Of a DNA stretch of 64,000 nt, positions 1 to 12,300 are shown one piece after another (position 1 is the first letter of the stretch; the number at the start of each line of letters is the position of its first letter). The stretch lies in assembly GCF_902459465.1 (NCBI RefSeq), contig NC_047065.1:17275634-17339633 (forward strand), read 5' to 3'. Below the pieces are notes generated by a model. That model was not told the origin of the DNA, searched no databases, and saw only the letters and a list, made by a program, of their open reading frames with translations. A program made the position numbers and the translations under genes. Source of the DNA: Asterias rubens (lineage: Eukaryota > Echinodermata > Asteroidea > Forcipulatida > Asteriidae).

Positions 1-341
1 AACTGGTTTCTTTTTTATAAATAATGATGTTTTAATTTCAAAATATAATGAACAACAATTATTAGAATAGAATAAAGTAAAGTAGGAATATGCGCAATAT
101 TGGTTTCACACCGTAAACGAACTAGGAGGATTCCTACATAGGCTCCACATTATTACAATAATGACAAGTTGACATGAGTCTTGTAATGATCATAGCCCAG
201 AGAACAGCCTATATTCTGAGCTCAGCTCCAGAAACTTCTCAAATTTTCTTCAGTCCTCATAATGTATATGACGAATATAAGTATACATGAAATACATGTG
301 CTTACAATATATTATAATATATTATGTAATTATGTTTATCT

Positions 342-727
342 TTAAAGGCACTGGACACTTTTGGTAATTGTCGAAGACCAGTCTTCTCACTTGGTGCATC
401 TCAACATATGCACAAAACAATAAACCTGTGAAAATTTGAGATCAATCGGTCGTTGAAGTTGCGAGATAATAATGGAAGAAAGAACACCCTTATCACAAGA
501 AGTTGTGTGCTTTCAGATGCTTGATTTCGAGACCTCAAGTTCTAAACTTGAGGTCTCGAAATCAAATTCGTGGAAAATTACTTCTTTCTCGAAAACTACG
601 TCACTTCAGTGGCAGCTGTTTCTCACAATGTTTTATACTATCAACCTCTCCCCATTACTCGTAATCGAGAAAGGTTTTATGATGATAATTATTTTGAGTA
701 ATTACCAATAGTGTCTACTGCCTTTAA
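342..727 (+). mobile_element. T1 element (TTAA, AGGCASTGG termini), full length
   Basis: About 386 bp bounded by TTAA on both sides, with inverted ends (AGGCACTGGACAC / TGTCTACTGCCT). A central hairpin GAGACCTCAAG...CTTGAGGTCTC sits mid-element. There is no transposase. The 79-codon frame inside is repeat sequence, not a gene. Confidence 0.5.
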
Positions 728-1337
728 CTGTACAACAGTTTAGAATAGAACTATATAGAACAGGTGGTTACTGTGATCCTTTGTCGGTTTTATGACCTCA
801 CTATTATTTCTTTGAGAAAACCATGCAATATGTTTTTTTCTAAAAACAATGCAGAATTTATTTACGCTATATGAAAGAGATAAACATGTTATTTTAAGGA
901 CTTCTCAGGTTAAATGTACTGTGCATTATCGCCATTTTCATTTTACATCATAAATTTATTCTGTTTGCTGATCTAACCCATTTAATAACTTTTTTTCAAC
1001 TGCTTTGTTTTATGAATTTTCTAGCATGTTTTAACCTTTTAATAGTTATTTTGAATGGCTACATATATATAGCGCCTATATGCATCTATTTTTGTAAAAT
1101 TGCTCTAAACGGTGCTCAAGAGAAATAAAAGCTTTGACAGGTTTCTTAAAATTCATGTAAATTAATTTAATAAGATATACATAAGCATAGAGAAGGTACA
1201 CAGGGGGGGGATTAAATGACTTTCTTCTACCTCCAACACATGTTATTAGTCTATGAACACAAATAGATACAGTTAAAACATGAGAGATTACATGAAAGAT
1301 TTCTTTAAAATGTGCATTGTGGCCACATATTAAATGA
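728..1337. other. AT-rich intergenic sequence, no feature seen
   Basis: No coding frame, RNA gene or clear repeat could be supported here beyond a G run near 1203-1210 and scattered A/T runs. Confidence 0.5.
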
Positions 1338-1600
1338 GGAAACTCACAGGCATATTACTTAAGTGGGATTCAAACCCACAACCTTTGCAATTCTAAAATA
1401 AAATCCTAAAATATAGGATTCGAACTGCCTCTAGCTACCAGCAATCTCAGTGGTCTAGTTGGTAAGAAACTGCTCTAGAATTGCGAAGGTCGTTGGTTCA
1501 AATTCCACCCAAATAACAATGCGTGCCATTTTCTTTCACAGTATATATATACAGTGCTAACACACATCGGTGTATAGGTAAATCCAAAACTTATAGTTTA
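1338..1600. repeat. tRNA-derived SINE (family S), two copies/halves in inverted orientation
   Basis: The plus-strand part (about 1420-1600) has an A-box-like TGGTCTAGTTGG and a B-box-like GGTTCAAATTCC. The minus-strand part (about 1340-1410) repeats the B-box end (GGATTCAAACCCACAACC read on plus). The same family recurs at 15425-15610, 21655-21805, 32110-32710, 33105-33305 and 55075-55255. Confidence 0.5.
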
Positions 1601-1814
1601 TAATTTAACTATTTTATGTTGAACATGTGGAAGCTGAGATCCAATGTGTAAAATACGTGTTGTTGCATGTCCACAGTAAATTTCTTTGCGAAAAAAACAT
1701 GCAATCATTTTATATTGTTTCTATAAAAAAAACTATAAAAAACAATGCAGAATTTACTTTAGTATTTATTTGATAGTAATAAGTCGTAGTAAGAAACTTT
1801 TATTTATCTGTTGT

Positions 1815-1970
1815 TGTATCCCTTCGGGGTGATCCCCTTGATTTGCTTGTATTTTGTTTTTAATTGTCATAATCATATCCATTTTTATAAATGGATATGT
1901 ATTTGTTTGTACTTGTTTTATGCCTCTGAAGAAGGTCCGGATTGGATCGAAAGCTAAGGCCATCTACCCT
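1815..1970 (+). repeat. Repeat with ribozyme-like hairpin motif
   Basis: Contains CTGAAGAAGGTCC, a 5-base loop, then GGATCGAAAGC: a short stem (GGTCC with GGATC) between CTGANGA and GAAA, as in retroelement-associated hammerhead-like sequences. An inverted pair, ATATCCATTT / AAATGGATAT, lies just upstream. No intact third helix is evident. Confidence 0.5.
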
Positions 1971-3060
1971 ATTCATTATATTTGATAGTAATAACATATA
2001 TTAGTCTACTGTCTTCCAAAATGCAATTTAATGCACATAGAGATATACAGGCAGCATGTGAATATGCTTCGCTTATTCTCATACAGGGGGAATTGACTCC
2101 CAATTGGTGCAACAAACATTTATTGATAACGCTGAAGTCCGTTGTAGAATAAAAACGGGCAACAAAACTTAAATTTATTTATCAAAATTATAATAAGTGA
2201 CTGTTTTATAATAATATGTATTAATCTCTCCTTTCATGGTGAGTACTTTATGTAAAAGTTGGTACAATAAAATGTATAATCATTGAGCTTGCATGCAAAT
2301 TAAAGCTATTTTTGACTTTTGTTTTACGCTTGTAAACTTAATTAGGAAAAATTAAGCAAATATTATAATTCTGTAGTTGAAAGGAACATAACAGAATTGG
2401 TAAGATAAAAAAAGTTGTCTCAAATCACAGATTTACATAAAAAGCTTACAGTCTAATGTAGCCGTGGCGGCCTTACACTTTCGTTTTGTACTGCTGTTCC
2501 TGTGTACAGAGGAAGAGTCCTATATAGGGCTAGGTCTAATTAATGATGATGATAGTAGAAAACATCCCTTGAAATATTTGTGTCTGAAATGTCATATTTG
2601 TTAAGAAACAAATAAAACTAATAACTTCCCATTGGAGTTTATCGCTCAGAAGTGAGCGTTTTATCCAATTTCATGCAAAATGTGTTTTTTCTTGTGACCC
2701 TTACCTTATGGCCGATCGATCTCAAACTTCTACAAGTTTGTCAATGGCAGATTACACTGCCAGCAACTTACTGTTTTGTTAGCAAATACCAATTCTGTAA
2801 AATTCCTTTAACAGCAATTAAAGTTCAACATGTAAACACTCAGGATCCTGAATAATTGTATACAAATTCTGACTCGCACAAATTTATAATAATTGAGCTG
2901 GATGGAATTCTTTTTCTGAATTCAGACTTTTTAAAGTCTACATGTTCCTTATGGTAACTCCAAATTAAGTAAGTATCAAATATATTATAATTATTAGATC
3001 GACCAGGGCAGGACGTCTGGCAGCGCTGATGAGTAGACTGTTCCCAAAAGCTCCTTGGAT
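1971..3060. other. Intergenic sequence, nothing assignable
   Basis: AT-rich, with no supported gene. Short open frames on both strands have no recognisable domain. Confidence 0.5.
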
Positions 3061-3125
3061 TCATAACTCCAAAGGATTAAATCTAAAGGTGGAATAATTG
3101 CTATTATTCAATAATATACAACCTC

Positions 3126-3533
3126 CACAGATCTGGATCCCAGTTCCAGACTTGTTTGTCAGCCATCTTCTATTGTTCTTGGTTTCTGCCATCCCCTCAA
3201 TGTCCACCTGGTCAATGAGTGCCTTTACTACGCCTTGGTGGAAGTTACTCTTTTTCCAAGAATGTGTTTTAGTTTTGTACTGTCTGTTCGCATTTTGTCT
3301 TTTTTCTATAGAGCAAATTGAGTGCCGTGAATTCCCACAGATCTGGATCCCAGTTCCAGACTTTTTTATCAGCCATCTTCTCCTGTTCTTGGTTTCTGCC
3401 ATCCCCTCAATGTCCACCTGGTCAATGAGTGCCTTTACTACGCCTTGGTGGAAGTTACTCTTTTTCCAAGAATGTGTTTTAGTTTTGTACTGTCTGTTCG
3501 CATTTTGGGGTTTTTCTATAGAGCAAATTTAGT
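3126..3533. repeat. Two-copy 210-bp tandem duplication
   Basis: CACAGATCTGGATCCCAG starts at 3126 and again at 3336, and TCTATAGAGCAAATT ends each unit, so the period is exactly 210 with few differences. Both strands stay open across the pair. The minus-strand peptide unit contains VDIEGMAETKN and KSGTGIQICG in each copy. I do not recognise the peptide. Confidence 0.5.
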
Positions 3534-4728
3534 GTGAAGTGCCAAATGGCTGGAAGTTGATGTCACCGGCCATTCCTGGAGTAGGGTACACAACCACTGG
3601 CGAGCATCTTTCCACACGCAATTTGAGTGAGACTGTTGGTTAGAAACACGTGGACCACCATTATAAAAGTTTAAAACCTTTCCTATAAAATGGCTCTCCC
3701 AACTACACGTTCAATAATGGCTCCCCCAACTAAACTTTCAATCATGGCAACGTGTAGTTGGTGGAGCCATATTGAACGGACCCGAAAGTGTAGTTTTAGT
3801 TTGGTGCGCGGACACATAATTATTGAGCATAGTTTTGGCATGGTTTTGGGGAGCCATATTGAAGTTCTATTCTTAGTTTTGTCTTCTTATTATGCATCCC
3901 CATTTTGTTAAGGATTGTATCAATGTTAAGGCGGTGAGAGTGCTTTGATCAGGTTATTTATTGGCTTGTCAAGTTAGTTCCAATTATCTTTTGCCATTTT
4001 GCATCTGCGTGCATGATGACCATAGAAATAAAATCTGGAGCAGAACGACAACATTATGATTTTGCGCGAACGATCAAATTGTTTTGCGCGAATTTCAAAA
4101 AAGGACAACTTCAAAGATTGCGCCCTACCAGATGTTGACTGGTCGACGACAGTCAGCAGTCGGGTCATCATCAGTCGGCGTCGCATGCGATGCAGCAGTC
4201 AGGTGATCGAAAGCGATAGTCGTTGACCTTGGTTGGGTTTTTGAGCGTTTGGCTTGGTAATAACAACTAATAATAAATAATATTTTCATTAAACAAATCG
4301 AAGTCAAAAATAAACAAACAAGACAAACGCCGACAGCAGACTGCCTGACAGTGACACTGTGACAGGAAAGGCGTTCTGTCTATAATAATATAATTGGTAA
4401 GTCAGCACGAATGATGGTGTCTTTGGATCGGAAAGATTGTTATTGTTTTCATCCAGTTTTTTAGACCTTACCTTGACTCATCATGATTCATGGAGGTAGA
4501 ACTATGAACTATTTCTACCTCCATGCTTTACTTTAGTAACTCTATAATTATAGTATATCTACTATGGATGGAGGTGCTCTTCTTAAGTTATAGATGGGCT
4601 ATGAGTATGTTATTTTTAATAAAGTAAAACAATATTAATTGGATTGATACATTTTTAAGCAACAATGACAGAGGCATGGGCCCTGCCCCAGGCATATTGC
4701 TAGGCTAGGTGGTTTTCTAATTTCTGGT
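3534..4728. other. Intergenic sequence with short inverted segments
   Basis: Around 3685-3870 the motif ATGGCTCCCCCAACTA appears in direct and inverted form (for example AGTTGGTGGAGCCATATTGA), so this is probably an old foldback element. At 4135-4210 CAGTC-type motifs recur at short spacing. No gene seen. Confidence 0.5.
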
Positions 4729-4834
4729 ACTCCTAGACTCCTAGAACTGTTTCGGTTTCGTTCCACTATATCGTCTCGTTACGTTACGGGAGACGATAGC
4801 GGAACTAACTCAAAACAGTTCTAGGATTAGGAGT
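4729..4834. repeat. Foldback element, family F
   Basis: Imperfect palindrome: ACTCCTAGACTCCTAGAACTG at the left and CAGTTCTAGGATTAGGAGT at the right, with TCGTCTC and GGGAGACGA facing each other at the centre. It shares its arm (CTAGAACTRTTTCGGTTTCG) with the larger foldback at 5005-5182. Confidence 0.5.
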
Positions 4835-5004
4835 AGGACGTGGTCAGTTAAGTGCTACTGATAGTAGTAAAACTGTATAAAAAAGTGTATACAACCATGC
4901 AACAGAGGAGTCCAACCCGCATGACCTGGGCTCAGTTCTAAATCTAAGTAATAGTATATATACTACAGCAAGAATTGACACAATTTAAGCGAGATTGGCA
5001 GTTG

Positions 5005-5182
5005 CCAGCATCCCCTTGTGTACTCCTAGAACTATTTCGGTTTCGTCCGGCGATCGTCTCCCGTTACGGGAGACGATCGCCGGACGAACTATTTCGGTTT
5101 TGTCCGGCAATCGTCTCCCGTTACGGGAGACGATCGCCGGACGAAACCGAAATAGTTCTAGGAGTACACAAGGGGATGCTGG
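5005..5182. repeat. Foldback element, family F, with duplicated palindromic core
   Basis: Outer arms of about 46 bases are exact inverted copies, from CCAGCATCCCCTTGTGTACT to AGTACACAAGGGGATGCTGG. Inside, the self-complementary core GTCTCCCGTTACGGGAGAC occurs twice in tandem (centred near 5067 and 5124). Long frames here arise from the palindrome and are not genes. Confidence 0.5.
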
Positions 5183-5424
5183 AGTACCCCTTGTGGGAGT
5201 TTGCCGAGTTCCCTTGATTGGAAGATCATCTCAACAAACAAACAGACAATCAATCGATTTTAAGCATCAGCAGTGTATTATAGTCTACAACAGGCAACTG
5301 GAAATAATTCCAAGTCCATGTACCACTTGCTCATTCCTTTTTTACCAAAAGGTCTATTTTATTAGAAGTAAATTAGTTAAGATGGATTATTTCATATAAA
5401 CGAGGGTGGCAGGATTCAGAACTA

Positions 5425-5641
5425 TTTTTCAGCTAGCACACGCACAAGCAAAAGTTTCCTACTACCCCATGAAATACGGAGGCAGTGAATTTTGGCTTGT
5501 GTGCTTGTGTACTCCAACTTACATTGTACTAGGCATTCTCGCTTACACATTCTCGCTACACAGCTTGCACGTAAGCAGAGAATAGTGATGGTAAGCGCAG
5601 AATTCAGCAGTAAGCAGAGCCATGAAATTGGGCCCTGTTTG
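5425..5641. repeat. G250-type inverted-repeat element
   Basis: Ends with GTAAGCAGAGCCATGAAATTGG and is rich in GTAAGC/GCTTAC motifs. Related copies are at 26163-26405 and 52752-53013. The left end is not clear. Confidence 0.5.
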
Positions 5642-5927
5642 GTGCAACCCCTTACCTAGCTACCTACCTTCCTGCCTTAAGCAAGTTTATAACACACCTC
5701 TTGCTTTTTCTGTATTCTGGTTGGCTGAAACACGGTCACGTGGGATGAACTAATATAGGCTAGTGATCGCGCGCGCGTGTTTTGCGGGAATAGTACCAGA
5801 GCGGGCACTAGTCTTTGCAAATAGTGCCCGCGGTAACAGCGCCCTCTCTTGACTTGAACCGTGAACAAACTACACAATTCCTTTTTCTGTTCTTATTTGA
5901 CATTTTAAGACCGAGCTGTGTTATAAA

Positions 5928-6163
5928 ACACATATTGACTGGCACAATTCGGTAACTAGTGTACGTCTATTCCCCCTCGGGCCTGTGAGTGACCAGAAGA
6001 GGGGCCTATTTCCCTCGGCCTTCGGCCTCGCGAAATACACATGTAGGTCACTCTTCTGGTCACTCAAAGTCCCTCGTGGGAATAGACGTATACTAGTTAC
6101 CTCGTTGCCAGTCAATATGTGTATAATAACCCCCCTCCAAAAAAAAAAAAAAAAAAAAAAAAA
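5928..6163. repeat. Foldback element plus A tract upstream of mEAK7
   Basis: Arms of about 45-50 bases pair ACACATATTGACTGGC...GGTAACTAGTGTACGTCTAT with the inverse at 6080-6125. The centre carries a second inverted pair (GAGTGACCAGAAGAG / CTCTTCTGGTCACTC). A run of about 25 A follows. It ends about 200 bases before the mEAK7 ATG and may lie in its promoter or 5'UTR. Confidence 0.5.
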
Positions 6164-6359
6164 CATTGATAATAATAATTATTTAATAACCTTGTTCCCA
6201 AAAGAGTTTTGTGAACTGTTTAATCGAAAATGTACATTTTGTTTTCAGGTATAGTTGAACATAAAAAGATTTGACTTCACCAACAAAAGGCACCAGGTAA
6301 TAAACGCCTTTTTATATTTGGAAGAACATTGAAGCGAAGTAGTCCGGCCTCGCAACAGC

Positions 6360-9300
6360 ATGGGACAGTCCCCCAGCTCATCAGCCAAAGACCAGGAAGT
6401 GACGAAAGGGACACAAGGGAAGGGATCTTCATCAAGTCTCCTCTCAGAGCATGAACTTGAAGAACTCAACCAAACGTTCAGGAAAATATGTCAACCTAAC
6501 AAAGTGGAGGATGGTTTCACACTACCACAGCTTCAGGTAACTCGGAAACACAAACCACAAAACTCCCAATACTTTATTTCATGTTGCAGAAGGCATCTAT
6601 AATTTGTGATGGCACTTTGTATAGTTTATGTATAGACGATGTGACCTCTGACGTCACTCGAAGATCATAACACGATTCGTGCGCATACTGTCGGGCAAAA
6701 CCTTTTGCAGCCAGCTAGAAAGTGTATGCAATCTTACCATGACTACGCGTATTTTTGCCCGGCGAAACATGACGTACAACGTAACTTAAATGCATGTACA
6801 TGTATACAGTGTTTTGTCAACAGAGGGCAGTTTGAACGTAAACATAGGTCTTGTTGTCTATAGTTTTATTCATTCTAGCATAGTTCTCCCTAAAACTTAA
6901 AAGGCATTGTTAAAGGAACGCTTTGCCTAGGATGGGACGAGTTGGTCTATATAAAGCGTTTGTAACCGTTTGTTATGAAATGCATGTTTTAAACGTAGAA
7001 TATGATGATCCACACAAGTATTACTCAAAATTGCACGGTTTTTCTTTTCGACCATGTTAGTCGACGAGGTAAAAAGGCAATGTGTTTCTTTAACCTTTAG
7101 TTTTACAAACTGTTTGATTGTTTTAATCCTTTGTAAATGTAGTTGTATAAAATAAAATTAACCTGATAATATTTTGGGTAATTGAGATATCGCCGAAACT
7201 CCAGCGCGATTATCGAATGTCCACTTGGGACCAGTCGAAGTTCAATGAAATGGCACAGTGACCAGGTAAAAATGTTGAAGCGCTGTGAGCGTCACTGAAT
7301 GACAGACCTGAGCGCTACGTTGGAAGCCCCTGTCTGGCATGTATGTTTCATTTTTGAAAGGGCAAGGGCACCAAGGCATTTTCCCCTTGGTAAAGGGCAC
7401 CATGTGAGGAAATTATTAACTGGAGCATTTCAAGGGCACCGTGGCAATGACCAGGGAGCATGGAAGAAATCTCCTTTGTTTCATCCATAAAGTATCAGGC
7501 CTGCCCGATTGATCCATTTTTATTACACAGAGTTCATGTTGTGGCTGAGCTGTGTAGGGCACTAAGGTCTTTTAGCACTTCTCATCATTGTATAACGTTT
7601 TCTCCACGTGCAGGGCTTCATCGGAGGAAAGCTCCCATCCTCCATCGTTCTAAAACTCCACAAAGAGATGAAGGCCAAAAATATACCAGACGAGATCAAA
7701 ATATCTCGGAACGCGTTTGTCATGACGATGGGTTGTTTGATGAACGGGACTGTGGATCAACAGAGTGGATTGATGTTTTCGCTGTTTGCTGACGAGGGCA
7801 CGAACGCTGTGTCTGTCGGTCATCTGTCAAAGGTAAGGGGTCGTGATTTAATCTTTTTGTTTGAGGGAGTGGAGGGGGTGTCACCAGTCTTTATATATGC
7901 TAACATTTTGTTATTTTTGAGTAGTTAATAATTAAGTATTTGCATATAGCTAAGCCTGGGCGACTTGTGTCGAAGTCAAGACTATTGATTGCTTCGTCGA
8001 TTTGCGACTACTCAACTGTGTTGCTCACGACTATTCACAACAACATAATTTGCTTACAAAACACAATCAGACATCAGTGACACAATCCTTTAATCTTTTC
8101 ACCAAAATGATTTGCGACTAGTGTCGAGTAGTAAATTTCACCAGTCACCAAGGCTTACACATAACTTTGGTATAGTTATGGTAATGGTGGAAAACTTCTC
8201 TTGAAATTGTTTTGCCGGAAATGCTTTTGCTTAAAACAGTTATTTAAAGTTCTCTTTCATGAAATTTCCTGAAAAAATTCCCCCATACGGTGGTATAGTT
8301 GCAATGTGACGTATGTTTTTATGGTCTTGCATCAAGACTAGTCATCAGGCACGCTTCAACCTAAATAATTATGTTAAGCCTTTTTTTTTTTTCGTCGAAG
8401 CTCATAGGCTCCTTGCTACAATCTTATGAAGAGGCGTTAAAAACCTGTAATCAGATGAAGAACTGGGACTTAGTCTGCACACCGGAATCCAACAAGAACT
8501 TCATCGACCTGGTCATGAGGATGTTTAGTGCTGGTAAGAGTTGTTGAGTCTTTCAGTTTCTTCCTCTCACTCCTTACAGGATTTGGGTACTTCTTGTAAC
8601 ACAAAACACAATGTCCATAGATTAACATTAAACTTACACTGTTTAAAGATAATGATAGTAGAAAGCCGACCTTAAAATATTACTTGCTGAGGTGCTGTAG
8701 TTTTTGAGATATGAGTAAAACTAAAGTAATTTTTATCTCACTGAGACAAAAATTATTTTTGTGACTTGTGTGACTTTAATGTAAATCTGTTGACATTGTG
8801 TTTTATGTCCAACAAAAAGTTCCCAGAGCCTTTGAAGGCACTACACACTATTGCTCAAAAGAATTGTTAGCGTAAATACTTACTTGGTAACGAGCAATGG
8901 GAAGCAGCTGTTGATAGTATAAAGCATTGTGAGCATTATCTGAGAAAGAGGTAATTTCTCAATCAAATAATATAAGACTTCAGGCCTGAAGCCTTTGTTA
9001 GGCATCTGAAAGCACACAAACTTGTGCAACAGGGGTGTTTTTTCTTTCATTATTCTCTTGCAACTTTGGGTGCGTTCGTATAACTTCCCTGGGTCATCCC
9101 CAGTCTGCCCCGGTGCGTTCAAATAGCTTTTGACGTCATTCCAGGGGCTCACCCAGGGCAGCCACCAGTGCCCTGCTTGTGGAGTGGGTCACTTGGGGGC
9201 TGCCCCCAGGTAAACGACGTCACTCCGAGAGCGGTGAGTGGTCGTTTGTTTAGCTCTTGTCAGGGGCTCACCCGAGTGAGCACCGCGGGGTAGACCCAGG

Positions 9301-12300
9301 GAAGCTAAACCAACGCACCAATTGATTATCAACTGAGTCCAAATGTTCACAGATTTGTTATTTTATGCCTCACTTTCCAATGTACATTTGTTAGGAGGAA
9401 AGACAACGGGCTCACCAGTGAGTAAGGAGGAGTTTGAGCGTTGGCTTCAACAGACTCCACTCATGCAGAAAGTCTTCACGGCTTTGTTTCATCTCTGCTT
9501 TGTTGACACTTCTAAAACACCTGCTGCTGTAAGTTCACTGCCATTACGTTCATTGCCATTCTAGGGCAAAACTTTCTGAATTAAAGCTTTAAAAAAACTT
9601 GCTAACAAAAGAAAAAACTTGCTTAGTAAAAACAGGTTATCAGCCGAAATTTCATGAAGGTTTGATTGTCACGACGGGTACCCCAATGAGTTTATTGCTT
9701 TGTGTTGAAATTCTGGATTTTAAGGTACTGGCAATTTTGGTATCAGTAATTGTCAAAGACCAGGGGTCTCACTTAGTGTATCCAAAGGTTGTGTTTCTTT
9801 TTGAAAGTGAATTTTTTTCTTTTTTACATTTTGGGTTAAACAAAGACAAATTTACCTGTGTGGGACTTGAACATTGAAAGGGATCACCTTTTTTAGGATG
9901 CTACTTTTTATCAAGTATAAACCATTAGGGAAAATGACTTGGTAAAAGTTTTAAAAATTATTAGTGGTTTGACCTTGGGCCGTGTCCGATTTGGCGGCTA
10001 CAGCTACAGCTACTGATATAGGTTGGATTTCCGCATCATCATGCAGCAGGGTATTGGACATCTTTAGCAATACCCTTTGTGGTCGTAGCTATAGTCGCCA
10101 ATTTTGATACGGCCTGATATTCTTATCCTCCCTGATATTTTTATCCTCCCACAGGCGGCATCATCTGATGACTGCTCAGACTCGTCTGTTCTTTTCCACA
10201 TGCCGTGCTTACCGGCCTGTCTGGATATTGACTGGCGTCGAGTACGCAGCCAGCTCCACATTCCTACCCTACTCATTCTCAACCATCATCTACCCCGGCA
10301 CCTTCAAGACCAGTGGCGTTTCTGTTTCTCATCCAACCTCCACGGCGCTAGCTTTGCCACTTTGCTGTCGCATATTAAAAACAAGGGTCCCACGGTTGTG
10401 CTGGTGCGAGACACAGACGGGAATGTCTTTGGGGGCTTTGCGTCACAGAGCTGGGAACTTGGCCCTAGTTTTGTCGGTAGGTTATCAATGAGAGCTTCAA
10501 AGATTAAATAGACCGATGCCTTTGATTGAGCGATTTGGGAATTATACAAAAGCGTTTGAAAGCGGTCCTTGGTTGGAAAGATGTTTTCAGTAAAACATAA
10601 TGATTCACACAAATATGCTTTGAAATTGTACGGTTTTCTTTTTACTTTGCGAACTTACAAATGGTGGACCATGTTATTTCACAAAGTAAAAGGAAAACCT
10701 TGCAATTGTTAGACACATTTGTGTGTATAATTTTATTCTACTTTAAACAAATCTTTCCAACCATATTTCTGTTATAACAAGCACTTTTTCATTGACAACA
10801 GTTTCTCCCTTTAACAGATTTTCCCGTTTTAAATTGTCCCAACAACCGGTTTAAAAGGACCCCTAAATGCACTTCTTTGTTTTCAAATCCTGCTTGAATT
10901 GTGAAATTAGAAAGATGTTTTTGCAGATGCGCTGACCCTGAGTCAGCTCTGAACATGTGTTAGGACTCCAGACATCTTAATCCCTTTTATTGTAGATAAG
11001 CTGATTAACCTGACACTAATCCCAGTACAGTGTCAGCAACCTTTAACATAACTGTTAACAGTTACTGGTCTTTCCATATCCTGAGAAAAAAGAATAAGCC
11101 ATTTGAGAGTTAGACTTAAATAATGTCTGGTACAATGACTCGCTTAGTCAATATGTACTGCTTACATTTGAATTCCTCAGACTATAGATACAGATGTCAG
11201 GCATGTCAGGTTCAGGGCAAGCTTCTGTTTAGCAACCTCCAGGATGAGCAAACCCTGGTACCATTGTGTGATATACATCCATTCAGAATTGAGTATGGGT
11301 GTTTACCGTCTCTTACTTAACTAAAGCAAAAGTTTGCCCCGAATCGTGTGACATAGCAAATGTCAGATATTTGGTCCCGAACATTAAAAAATAGATTTGT
11401 TTAGTGAATGGTATTTCAAAGAAGATCACCCGCTCTAACGAAAAAAGTTTAACTTTTACTTTTAATGGTCAGGAACCATGAAAAAAGTTTAAAACATTTC
11501 TTATAAAACACAAGAATTGGTCACGTGATATATTGTTGGGATCCTGACAAAAACTAATTTTGAGCACTTTATTTCACTGCTACTAATAATTGGCGGACTT
11601 TTTCGAGCAATGGCTCAAATGAAAGCTTGTAACCTTCTCGACCCCTATCGAAATACCTAATTTTAAATCAAAATTGTTGGGTCAAATCAGGCAAAAATCT
11701 AACATAGCATCTTTAAAGTGGTTACTTGTGATCAAGCACCATTTTGTACCAGACAATATTCAAATCTAGCACGCAAATGGCTTATAATATTTAAATTAGC
11801 ATTTGAAAAACTTCCTTTTTTAAAGATTTTATAGAAGTTGGTTTTGCATTTCAGGTTCGAGCAGCTGCTTCTTGTTCAGTCTGGCACCCAAGGTCGGTTT
11901 CCATGAACCCAGCGGGCAGAATGACCACTACATGTATCTCAACATTGACCAACAGACACTGCCCAATGGTCTGGTAAGACATAAATTAGAGATTTTATTG
12001 GGACTCTAGAGGGCAGCAGACATGATCCCTAGGCAGTAATGTAGTATGGTGTTTGCAGATGTATGGGGTTGGATTTAACAGGAGATTGGATGGTTAAAAA
12101 AGATTAATGAGCGGGGATGTGATTTCTCTGTTTTGAACTGGAAACTCAGGTGTTTGTTCTTTAAAACCCTCAGCCCCCCAAAAAAACAATAATTAGAAAA
12201 AATATATATTATTATTATTATTTGTTTATTTTTATTTATTTTTTGTTTATATTATATTTGATAACTTAGATCAAATTCATAAGAAAATGGCGATAAAACC

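Noticed and set aside
472..711. 79-codon frame, with near-copies at 15020, 42210, 51395, 58525 and others
   Set aside because: All fall inside T1 elements and change frame between copies; no evidence of protein conservation.
4975..5399. Overlapping 80- and 134-codon frames with repeated FRPAIVSRYGRRSPDE-like peptides
   Set aside because: Generated by the palindromic foldback; both strands read alike because of the inverted structure.
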